Part shown: positions 1 to 8,273 of the stretch, piece by piece
Position numbering within the stretch: the stretch's first letter is position 1
How the letters are laid out: each line of letters begins with the position of its first letter
Origin: Pseudomonadota bacterium
GTDB taxonomy: Bacteria; Pseudomonadota; Gammaproteobacteria; Acidiferrobacterales; Acidiferrobacteraceae
NCBI GenBank assembly: GCA_021784845.1
Contig: JAJYHH010000114.1
Location: forward strand, 1-40,088
DNA length: 40,088 nucleotides
Reading direction: 5' to 3'
Program-made: the position numbers and the translations under genes
The notes under the pieces: model-generated
The model's input: the letters and a program-made list of their open reading frames with translations, nothing else
Databases searched by the model: none
Told to the model about the DNA's origin: nothing

Positions 1-594
1 ACCGGCAAATGATCGCCATGCAGAGACTGATGCAGGTTTCGTTTGGCGCGTTTGCGGGGATCCCCGCGATGCCTTATCTGAGCGTGGCCGGGCCCGCGGT
101 GACCGGATCTCTGCCGCAGCCGCGCCCTGCAGCGGCCAGTCCGGCGCCTGTGGCGGGTGCGGCCTCGCCGCGCTACCGGGTGATCCGGTGGACGCAGCCG
201 GCACACCCGCCCGCGAAGCGGGCTGCCTGAAGGGCGGTTTGCGGCCATTATTCCCAGCCGGCGGGGTGTGCCTCGGCTGGGGTCAGAGCGGTGTGGCGGT
301 CTTTGGAAGGTAACCGCTCCCGGGCATTGCACGGCGCGCGCACGGCATTCGCCGCCCGCCTGCTGACGCGTTTTTTTCGTATCCTCAATCAGGCGCCGTT
401 GCCGCCCGTGACCGGTCGCATCGTCGGCGCGTGCCAACGCGCGTGACGGCCGGTCCTGTGTGTCTGCGGCAATCACCCTGCAACCGCCCTTTTGCCAGGG
501 GCCCTAGGGCACAATGTATGGCATGCTCGGGTTTCTGGTCGGCGCCAAGGATGGCGCCCGTCTGCCGAGATTTGCTCCCAAGTGGGGGGTGACT

Positions 595-718
595 ATGCCG
601 CAAGTCCACGGCACGCCGCTTGTCGAAGCCATGCTTTCTCGCCTGAAAGTCACATCCGCCGGTCTTAGTCAGACGGAAGCCGATGAGCGTCTGCGGCGGT
701 ATGGCGCCAATGCCCTTC
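595..718 (+). pseudogene. 5' fragment of a P-type cation-transporting ATPase (N-terminal cation-ATPase domain only)
   Basis: Translation MPQVHGTPLVEAMLSRLKVTSAGLSQTEADERLRRYGANAL matches the start of P-type ATPases (GL(S/T)..EA..RL.RYG.NAL). Similarity stops at about 715 and the frame ends at 747 with no further ATPase domains. Confidence 0.7.
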
Positions 719-1615
719 GTCAAGTACGGCGGCTTGCGCTTTCTTGACGCCGCGCACGTCAAAGACGTGCTCGCAGTGCTGCGCTGGGCGGAAAACCCCC
801 GTGATCGCGTGGCGGGTCTGCGTGTCCTGAAGCTGCTGCCAGGCGTCGGCCACCAGACCGCGGTTCGCCCGCTCGACTGTGTCGTCGCCCGGGCTGACGT
901 GGCAGGCGGCTTGCAGGATCAGCCCCCACCGAGCCGCGGGCAGGCCGCCTGGGGGCGGTTTCTGGCCTTGATGACGGCCCTGCGATGCGCTACGGCGATC
1001 TGGCCCCGGGACATCAGTCTCGTGGTGGCATGGTATGCCGTCCATCTCGGCCGGCTTTATGACGATGCGCCCGCCCGGCAGGCCGATCTCGACCAGTTAA
1101 CGCAGATTGCGGCCGTACATCCCTCGCGCCGCCAGTTCCTCACGGAACTGACCCTCGATCCACCCGCTGCGATCAGCGGTGAATCCGGCGCGCCCGCGCG
1201 GGATGAGGACTACCTGACCCTGTCCACCATTCATTCGGCGAAAGGGCAGGAATGGCGGGCGGTTTATCTCCTGAATGCCGTCGATGGCTGCCTGCCCTCG
1301 GATATGGCGACCGGGCGGCAGGATGAGATTGAGGAGGAACGCCGCCTTTTGTATGTCGCCATGACCCGTGCCCGCGATCACCTGCAGATCGTCGTGCCGC
1401 AGCGTTTCTTCGTCACGCACCAGGCCGCGCGCGGTGATCGCCATGTCTATGCAGGCAGAACACGCTTCATTCCCGAGAGTCTGCTTGGGCTCTTCGATGT
1501 CGTCGCGTGGCCGCCGGCCCCTGTGGCCGATGCACCGCCGGATCCGGGAACGGGCGCCGTGGTGGCGGGCATGCGCGCGCGCATCCGGTCTCTGCTGGAG
1601 CGTGGCGGCGCCTGA
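710..1615 (+). pseudogene. 3' fragment of a UvrD/Rep superfamily 1 DNA helicase
   Basis: PFVKYGGLRFLDAAHVKDVLAVLRWAENPRD, LTLSTIHSAKGQEW (motif V) and EEERRLLYVAMTRARDHL (motif VI) are typical of the C-terminal half. No Walker A or N-terminal helicase motifs occur upstream. Confidence 0.8.
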
Positions 1616-2354
1616 GTTTTCTCTTGGGGGCGAGCAGTTCGATCAGAATCGAATGAAATCCGGTCACTGTGCGCCAATAAGGGGAGATTGGCAGGCATGG
1701 GTGAATCCGTCCCGCCGCAAATCGCCTGCATCCGCGTCTTAAGCCGCGGCCAGCCGCGAGCCCCTTCGGAAAGCATGATCGGGAACGGCAAAAGCGAGCC
1801 TCCGAACTTTCCGGCCGCATAGTCTGGCGATCGTGATCACGGGCGCCAGGATGGGCGCAAGAAGCCTCCCTGCCGGCGGCAAGGGCCCGGCGACGGCCGC
1901 CAAGACCTGGGCGAAGCGGGCAAGATTTTCTGGCGCCTAACCAATAAAGAGCCTGGCGATGCCTTGTGCAGACTCGTCTGCGCCATTGCCAGAGGGCGCC
2001 ATGCCATCGCAGCGGGAAGGCGTGACGGGGACGGGCATCCGGACGCTCCATTGGGGACGTCCGCTTTGACGGGGTCCGTCGGCAACGGGGAATACAGGGC
2101 GCAAACAGCGCAATCGCTGACAGTGGCGGTGACCGGCCCCTGCGCGGCAAAGCGTGCGCGGTCTGCGGTACGGTACAAAAAAGTGATGGCGGTATCGGTG
2201 CGGCAAGGGATTGACCCGCAGTGCAGGCGCCTGTCGCGGCCGGGATAATGCGGCCAGGAATCTCGCTGCATTCGCGGCGAGTTGGGCCGTGTCAGCCGGT
2301 CTTTACGGGGGGCTCTGGGCGAGAGGAAGGCGTGGGCAGGTCCGAGAGCGCCGT

Positions 2355-3299
2355 TCACAACTGTGTCGCGGCATCGGGGATCGGCTGAAGGCACGACACC
2401 AGATGGTCGCGTATGGCCGTGCGCAATGCCGCGATCGCCTGCGGGCGCGGAAAGTGTTCGCGCCAGGCAAGAACGATGCGTCGCGTGGGGGCCGGGGGCG
2501 CAAAAGGGCGCAGGGCCACCAGGGCGGAACCAACGTGGTCACGGGCACTGGCAGAGCAGGGCAAAACCGTGATGCCGACGCCGCTTGCCACCATGTAGCG
2601 GATGGTCTCGAGCGAGCCGCCCTCGAGCGTTTTTTGCCATTCCCCGGGCTTTGTGCGCGCAAGCCCGCCGCAGACCTTCAACACTTGATCGCGGAAGCAG
2701 TTGCCGGTTCCGAGCACGAGGGTCGTTTCTTCCGCGAGCCGCTCGGGCTCGATCTGTGTCCATGCGGTCCATGGGTGATCCGGCGGCAGGGCGACGACGA
2801 AGGGTTCATCGTAGAGCGGCGCGGTGGACAGGCCGCTTTCGGCGAACGGTTCGGAGACGATGATGGCGTCGAGTTCGCCTTGCCGCAGGCGCTCGGCCAG
2901 AACGCGCGTGAAATGTTCCTCGATGATGAGCGGCATCTTCGGTAACTGCGCCCGCAGGGTGGTGATCAGGCGCGGAAACAGGTACGGACCGACTGTGTAG
3001 AGGGCGCCGATCCGCAACGGTGCCGCATAGGGATCGGCGCCCGCCTCGGCCATCGCCTTCAGGGCGCGTGTCTCATCGAGGATGCGCGTGGCCTGGGCGA
3101 CGACCTGCGCGCCAACGGGTGTCAGCGCGATCTCGCCTGCGCGCCGCTCAACGAGGACGACGCCGAGCTCGTCTTCGAACTTCTTGATGGCGACGCTCAG
3201 GGTGGGCTGGCTGACGAAACAGGCCGCTGCCGCCCGCCCAAAATGCCGTTCGCGGGCCAGAGCCACAAGGTATCGCAATTCCGTCAGGGTCATAGCCAA
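2355..3299 (-). CDS. oxyR: LysR-family hydrogen peroxide-sensing regulator OxyR
   Basis: N-terminal LysR HTH (LTELRYLVALARERHFGRAAAACFVSQPTLSVAIKKFEDELG). GNCFRDQVLKVC has the redox cysteine pair at OxyR spacing (C-x8-C). Divergent from a peroxiredoxin gene. Confidence 0.9.
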   Translation of the reverse strand: MAMTLTELRYLVALARERHFGRAAAACFVSQPTLSVAIKKFEDELGVVLVERRAGEIALTPVGAQVVAQATRILDETRALKAMAEAGADPYAAPLRIGALYTVGPYLFPRLITTLRAQLPKMPLIIEEHFTRVLAERLRQGELDAIIVSEPFAESGLSTAPLYDEPFVVALPPDHPWTAWTQIEPERLAEETTLVLGTGNCFRDQVLKVCGGLARTKPGEWQKTLEGGSLETIRYMVASGVGITVLPCSASARDHVGSALVALRPFAPPAPTRRIVLAWREHFPRPQAIAALRTAIRDHLVSCLQPIPDAATQL

Positions 3300-3328
3300 A
3301 TACTATAGCACAGGTAGTCACAATTCAT
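3292..3328. promoter_or_regulatory. Putative OxyR operator (ATAG-N7-CTAT-N7-GTAG-N7-TCAT)
   Basis: Exact 7-nt spacing of four tetranucleotides; 13/16 match to ATAG-N7-CTAT-N7-ATAG-N7-CTAT. Lies at the oxyR start and just upstream of a possible -35 (TTGTAC 3328-3333) and -10 (TATTGT 3352-3357) for the divergent gene. Confidence 0.65.
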
Positions 3329-3412
3329 TGTACCAATGACTTCAGGGTGCGTATTGTGGACCAGACCAGCGGGGAGAGACCCGACTCAGATGACAAAAAA
3401 AGGAGAACACTC

Positions 3413-4150
3413 ATGCAGAACAATCGCGAAGGACAGAAGGTACCGAATGTGGTGTTTCGGACGCGGGTTGACAACGCCTGGGTCGATCGGAGCTGCGTCG
3501 ACATTTTCACCGGTCGCACCGTAGTCGTGTTCGGCCTGCCGGGGGCATACACGCCAACCTGTTCGACAAGCCATGTGCCGCGTTTCCATGAACTGGCGCC
3601 GGTCTTCCGGGCCAACGGAGTCGACGAGATCGTCTGTGTGTCGGTCAACGACGCCTTCGTCATGAACGCCTGGCAGAAGGATCAGGGCGCCTCGCGTATC
3701 ACGTTTCTCCCCGACGGCAACGGCGAGTTCACGGCGGCCATGGGCATGCTCGTCGACAAGTCAGACCTCGGTTTCGGCAAGCGTTCATGGCGTTATGCCA
3801 TGCTCGTGCGCGACGGCGTGATCGAGAAGATGTTCATCGAACCCGAAGTCGAAGGGGACCCCTTCGAGGTTTCGGATGCCGATACGATGCTCCGCTATCT
3901 CAATCCGCAGGCGCGCGAACCGGAATTCGCCTTTCTCTTTACCAAGGCGGGCTGCCCTCACTGCGCGCGCGCCAAGGCGTTGCTGGAGCGCCACGGTCTG
4001 CCGTATGAAGAGGCGGTGGTCGATGGCAGCATTTCGAGCCGTGCCTTGCGGGCTGTCACCAACCGCGCCTCCCTTCCCCAGATCTTCATCCAGGGGCAGC
4101 ACGTGGGCGGCGCAGACGATCTCGACCGCTATCTCAGGGGCCGGCCGTAA
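3413..4150 (+). CDS. Hybrid peroxiredoxin (Prx5-type)-glutaredoxin
   Basis: Prx domain with PGAYTPTCSTSHVPRF, then a Grx domain TKAGCPHCARAKALLERHGLPYEE...SLPQIFIQGQHVGGADDLDRYL. AGGAG ribosome-binding site before the ATG at 3413. Confidence 0.9.
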   Translation: MQNNREGQKVPNVVFRTRVDNAWVDRSCVDIFTGRTVVVFGLPGAYTPTCSTSHVPRFHELAPVFRANGVDEIVCVSVNDAFVMNAWQKDQGASRITFLPDGNGEFTAAMGMLVDKSDLGFGKRSWRYAMLVRDGVIEKMFIEPEVEGDPFEVSDADTMLRYLNPQAREPEFAFLFTKAGCPHCARAKALLERHGLPYEEAVVDGSISSRALRAVTNRASLPQIFIQGQHVGGADDLDRYLRGRP

Positions 4151-4180
4151 GTTCCCTGGCCGCAGGTTCCGGGGCTCCCC

Positions 4181-4810
4181 TCAATGGGGTGCGTGGCGGC
4201 CGGGAGGTGTGACGATCAGACGGCCATACATGTGAAAGGCCCTGGCATGGTCTGCGACCGGGCAGACGTAGTAGTACGTCCCGGGCCGTGTGATACGGAA
4301 TTTCGCACGGCCCACCGCATAACGGGCCTGTTGCTCGTGTGGCGAGGTGCGCGGCGCGAGGATGAGGGTCTGCGCGATGTCGGTCTCACGCGTATCGGGG
4401 ATCACCACGGGGTAGGGCGGCGGCATGGTCGTGACCAGGAAACCGTGCGACATGCCGGGGCCCTTATCCATGTTCAGCAGCGTCACGGTCACTTGCGCGC
4501 CGGCCGTGACGACGAGCTCTGGATTGGTCAGTCCACCCGCTTCAAAGGTCATGTCCGGATGGCGGGGCGCATTGGCGACCAGGATGATGTGGACGCGGCG
4601 CCCGCGAAAGCCTATCTGCGCGCCTGATCTGTGCCCTTCGCGCATCGATTGCTGCCACAGCGAGCGGGCCTCCCGCCAGGGGCGTGTGGCGGCGCGGACC
4701 GGTTGTTGCCCGGACATAAGCATGCCGGACATGGGCATGTGCATGGCGGCGAGCGCGCCCGGACCGGCGAGAAAGCTTGTGGCAACAAACAGGGCGCGAA
4801 CGATACGCAT
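4181..4810 (-). CDS. Exported rusticyanin/sulfocyanin-like cupredoxin
   Basis: Signal peptide (MRIVRALFVATSFLAGPGALA), Met/His-rich mature N-terminus, GMSHGFLV and GTYYYVCPVADHARAFHMYGRLIV copper-site motifs. Confidence 0.75.
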   Translation of the reverse strand: MRIVRALFVATSFLAGPGALAAMHMPMSGMLMSGQQPVRAATRPWREARSLWQQSMREGHRSGAQIGFRGRRVHIILVANAPRHPDMTFEAGGLTNPELVVTAGAQVTVTLLNMDKGPGMSHGFLVTTMPPPYPVVIPDTRETDIAQTLILAPRTSPHEQQARYAVGRAKFRITRPGTYYYVCPVADHARAFHMYGRLIVTPPGRHAPH

Positions 4811-4893
4811 CGGATGCTCCGTCAAAGAGGAGGCACTATAGGGAGGTGGCGCGTGTGCGTCAACGGGGTGCGGGGTCCGGGTGCCGGGCGCTG

Positions 4894-7257
4894 TCATCCC
4901 GCGCGGCGCGCAAGGAGTTCGGTCAAGTCGTCTGCCGGCAACGGGCGACCAAGCAAAAAGCCTTGAGCCACATCGCAATGGTGGTTGCGCAGGAAAAGGA
5001 GCTGGTATTCGGTTTCGACACCTTCGGCAATGACATCCAGCGACAGTTCGTGGGCGAGCGTGATGATGGCCGCCGTGATCGCGCCGCCGTCGCCCTGCTG
5101 CGTGATGTCGGTCACGAAGGACTGGTCGATTTTCAGGGCGTTGATGGGGAAGCGGCGCAGGTAGCTGAGCGATGAGTATCCGGTGCCAAAATCATCGATG
5201 GTCAGGCGTACGCCCATGTCGCTGATGGTCGCCAGCATGTCGATTGCACTCTGGGCGCCTTCCATGACCACGGATTCGGTCAGCTCGAGCTCCAGAACGC
5301 CCTCGCTCTGCGGGTATTGTGCAAGCGCCTCCGACAGCGTGGCCAGGAAGGCGCGCTGGCGGAACTGGCGGGCCGAGATGTTCACGGAGATGCGCGTGTC
5401 GCCAAGTCCGGCATGCCGCCACGCTGCGATCTGCTGCAACGCGGTGCGTACCGCCCATTCGCCTGTCGGGATGATGAGACCTGTTTCTTCAAGAAGCGGC
5501 ACGAACCCCGAAGGCAGGACGATCGCGCCCGATTCCTGCCGCCAGCGCATGAGGGCCTCCACCCCGATTATGGATCCGGTCGTGACGTCGATCTGGGGTT
5601 GATAGAAAAGCGCGAACTCATCGCGCTGCAGGGCGCGGCGCAGGCGCGCTTCGAGGGTCAATCGATCGAGCGAGCGCGCATTCATTTCCGCGACGTAGAA
5701 TTCGTAGGTATTGCCGCCACGCAGCTTCGCCTGATCGAGGGCGCTCCCCGCATTTTTGAGAAGAGACTGGGCGTCCGTTCCGTCTTCCGGGTAGAGGCTG
5801 ATGCCGACGCTTATGGTCAGAAAGAGTTCGTGGCCCAGCACCATGAACGGATCCAGAACGGCCGCCTCCAGGCGATCGGCGAAAACGGCGGCCTCCTCGT
5901 GATCGGCAATCGGCGCCAGCAGCCCGGCAAACTCATCTCCCCCCAGGCGGGCGAGCATCATGCGCGGCGCGGCGAGTGTACGCAGGCGGTTGGCGAATTC
6001 CTGCACCACCTCATCGCTGGCCACCGGTCCAAAGGTGTCGTTGACGCGCTGAAAACGGTCAAGATCGATGATCATGACCGCAAGGGGCGCGCCCGCTTGA
6101 ATAGCCGTGTCGATCTGCTGCAAGAGTCGGGGGCGGATCGCAAGTCCGGTCAGTGCATCATGCTCTGCCAGATGCCGCAACCGCTCTTCCGTGGCAAGAC
6201 GGTCTGTTATGTCGCGTCCGGTCGAGACGAAATAGGAGATGCTGCCCGACTCGTCGCGCAGAGGCGCAATCGTGGCCTGTTCGTAATAGAGGGAACCATC
6301 CTTGCGGCGGTTGATGAAAACATCCCGGTACGTGCGCCCGCCGCAGATCTCATGCCACACGCGCTCATAGAAGCCAGGCTCGTGATGGCCGGAGCGCAGC
6401 ATCCGGGGAGTGTGCCCGATCACCTCATCACGGCTGTAGCCCGTGATGCGTTCGAAGGCCTTGTTCACGTAACGGATCGCGCCTGCCTTGTCGATCAGGA
6501 AGACGGAATCACCCGCCTGTTCGACGGCGACCGTCAACCGCCGCAATTCCTGTTCGGCGCGCCTTCGCGCCGCAATCTCGGCGGCGAGTTCCACACCCCG
6601 TCGTGTCTGCAGATCCTGCAGACGCTTGCGGTGATTTCGCCATTGCTCGCGCGTGAGTGCGTCGCTGATGCTGTGTGCGGCGGCCCTCAGGAGTTCCGGC
6701 CCGATCCCAAGCAAAGCTCCCTGGCAGGCGACAAGCCCCAGGCAACCGAGCACGCGGCTGCCGTCCGTGAGGCGCAACGTCACCCAGTAATCACCAGGCA
6801 GGAGGTGCGCGGGCAGGAGGTGACGGGAGCCGCGGCGGGCCAGGGCCACAGGGGTCTCTTCGCGCCAGGCCGGCAGGGCGTCGTGGCGGCGCGTCAGGCG
6901 GTGTCCGCGTTCGAGTCGAATATGCCCGCTGCGTACGCCCGGGAAGGTGCGCAGGGCGCATTCAGCCCGCGCCAGCACCTGGCTTAGGCCGCGCGCGCCG
7001 GCCAGGGCCGCAATCAGCCGGGGCAAGGCGGAAATCTGGATGCGGGGGTCCGGGCGCCAGATCGTGCGCGCAAGACGAGGCGACACGAGCCGCCTGTGTG
7101 GCGTACGGGTGTACAGGGCGCGTATGCGATGCACGCCATCCACGCTGACGAGCGTGCGCCGTACGGGGCGTCCGTGCGCCTTCAGCCACGGCGCGAGATT
7201 GTGGATGCAGGCATGCTCGTCGAGCATGATGATGTACTCGGGGGTCTCGTCCACCAT
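4894..7257 (-). CDS. PAS-GGDEF-EAL protein (c-di-GMP turnover)
   Basis: PAS (LIDKAGAIRYVNKAFERITGYSRDEVIGHTPRMLRSGHH), ARLGGDEFAGLL, GVEALMRW, DDFGTGYSSLSYLRRFPINALKIDQSFV. Confidence 0.92.
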   Translation of the reverse strand: MVDETPEYIIMLDEHACIHNLAPWLKAHGRPVRRTLVSVDGVHRIRALYTRTPHRRLVSPRLARTIWRPDPRIQISALPRLIAALAGARGLSQVLARAECALRTFPGVRSGHIRLERGHRLTRRHDALPAWREETPVALARRGSRHLLPAHLLPGDYWVTLRLTDGSRVLGCLGLVACQGALLGIGPELLRAAAHSISDALTREQWRNHRKRLQDLQTRRGVELAAEIAARRRAEQELRRLTVAVEQAGDSVFLIDKAGAIRYVNKAFERITGYSRDEVIGHTPRMLRSGHHEPGFYERVWHEICGGRTYRDVFINRRKDGSLYYEQATIAPLRDESGSISYFVSTGRDITDRLATEERLRHLAEHDALTGLAIRPRLLQQIDTAIQAGAPLAVMIIDLDRFQRVNDTFGPVASDEVVQEFANRLRTLAAPRMMLARLGGDEFAGLLAPIADHEEAAVFADRLEAAVLDPFMVLGHELFLTISVGISLYPEDGTDAQSLLKNAGSALDQAKLRGGNTYEFYVAEMNARSLDRLTLEARLRRALQRDEFALFYQPQIDVTTGSIIGVEALMRWRQESGAIVLPSGFVPLLEETGLIIPTGEWAVRTALQQIAAWRHAGLGDTRISVNISARQFRQRAFLATLSEALAQYPQSEGVLELELTESVVMEGAQSAIDMLATISDMGVRLTIDDFGTGYSSLSYLRRFPINALKIDQSFVTDITQQGDGGAITAAIITLAHELSLDVIAEGVETEYQLLFLRNHHCDVAQGFLLGRPLPADDLTELLARRAG

Positions 7258-7336
7258 AGGACCTCCAGGACCCGCGAGTATAAGAAAGCCGGCTGTGTCC
7301 GAGAAGCGCCCTGCGGGTCACGGGGCCCGGCCGGAC

Positions 7337-8173
7337 TCAGCCGCCCGCGGCTTCCCGGGCGCGGCGCCGTTCGAGGCGCTTCTCGAGGGCGCCGGGTTTT
7401 TCGTTCAGCATCTTTTCGCCAAACAGTACCTGTTTCAGGAAGCGAAAGCCAAATCGCATCAGGGTGACATCGTCTGTCCGCAGTTCCTCGAGGACGGCCG
7501 GCTCGATCTCGTAGACCTCCTGGAAGGACGGACTGTTCACAAATTCCCGAAAGCCATCGAGATCGTAGCTTGCGAGGAAAAAGAGTTGCAGGCTGCGGTC
7601 GGAAGGCTTTCCCACCACCGGCCCGCACGAGCGCTTTTTCAAGACAAGCTGGCGCCACTCGCGATTCAGTTCGTCATAGAGCGAAACGCCCTGCTCTTCG
7701 CGGTATTCCCGTACCGTCTGCGTCTTGGTCTCGTTGTGTCCAAGGCAGTGGTCTTCCTTGACGACAAAATAGAAATCCTCATCGACCGGGCTATCTTTCT
7801 TGCGCATCGACACGACGCCGAGCGCGTAGTAGCGGCAGGCTGCCGGCCGATCAGCGTAGACGCCGCAGCCTTCTTCCGTGAGGAAACTGCAGGCAGTCGT
7901 GTCATCGCGCGTCTTCAGCTTCAGGCCTGGCATGCCCTGGCCGTCCATTTCGAAGGGCACGGTGTAGCGAAACAGGAACTCCCGCGACGTGAGGCCGAGA
8001 TGCGTCTTCAGGCGCAGGATGTCATACGGTGTCAACTGGATGTCGATGCTCTGGCAGCACTTGTTGAAGCAGGCAATGCCGCGATGGCAGGCAAACGTAA
8101 AGACGTTGTCCAGGTCGAGCTTCGTTGGCGTGATCGGGTTGGACGGAAACGCAATGTCTGGTTCATCGCTCAT
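7337..8173 (-). CDS. YkgJ family cysteine cluster protein
   Basis: FACHRGIACFNKCCQSIDIQLTPYDILRLKTHLGL ... CSFLTEEGCGVYADRPAACRYY cysteine-cluster pattern. Confidence 0.85.
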   Translation of the reverse strand: MSDEPDIAFPSNPITPTKLDLDNVFTFACHRGIACFNKCCQSIDIQLTPYDILRLKTHLGLTSREFLFRYTVPFEMDGQGMPGLKLKTRDDTTACSFLTEEGCGVYADRPAACRYYALGVVSMRKKDSPVDEDFYFVVKEDHCLGHNETKTQTVREYREEQGVSLYDELNREWRQLVLKKRSCGPVVGKPSDRSLQLFFLASYDLDGFREFVNSPSFQEVYEIEPAVLEELRTDDVTLMRFGFRFLKQVLFGEKMLNEKPGALEKRLERRRAREAAGG

Positions 8174-8221
8174 GGCATCCTCGGGCGCAGCACTGGCGGA
8201 AAAATAAAGAGGCAAAAGAAA

Positions 8222-8241
8222 AGGGGCCCAGAAGGGCCCCT
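8222..8241 (-). terminator. Rho-independent terminator downstream of aprA
   Basis: Perfect 8-bp stem AGGGGCCC/GGGCCCCT with a 4-nt loop. Read on the minus strand it is followed by TTTTCTTTTGCCTCTTTATTTTT. Confidence 0.8.
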
Positions 8242-8273
8242 CAAATACTACTCCAATTTAGCCTTTTAAAGAA

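Noticed and set aside
9-230. Small ORF at the left edge (MIAMQRLMQVSFGAFAGIPAMPYL...)
   Set aside because: Hydrophobic start but no clear RBS or family, and close to the window edge; insufficient evidence.
253-281. 8-bp inverted repeat CCCAGCCG...CGGCTGGG
   Set aside because: 13-nt loop and no T-tract, so a terminator call is not supported.
5317-6987. 556-aa plus-strand ORF antisense to the GGDEF/EAL gene
   Set aside because: Shadow ORF; the minus strand encodes clear PAS, GGDEF and EAL motifs.
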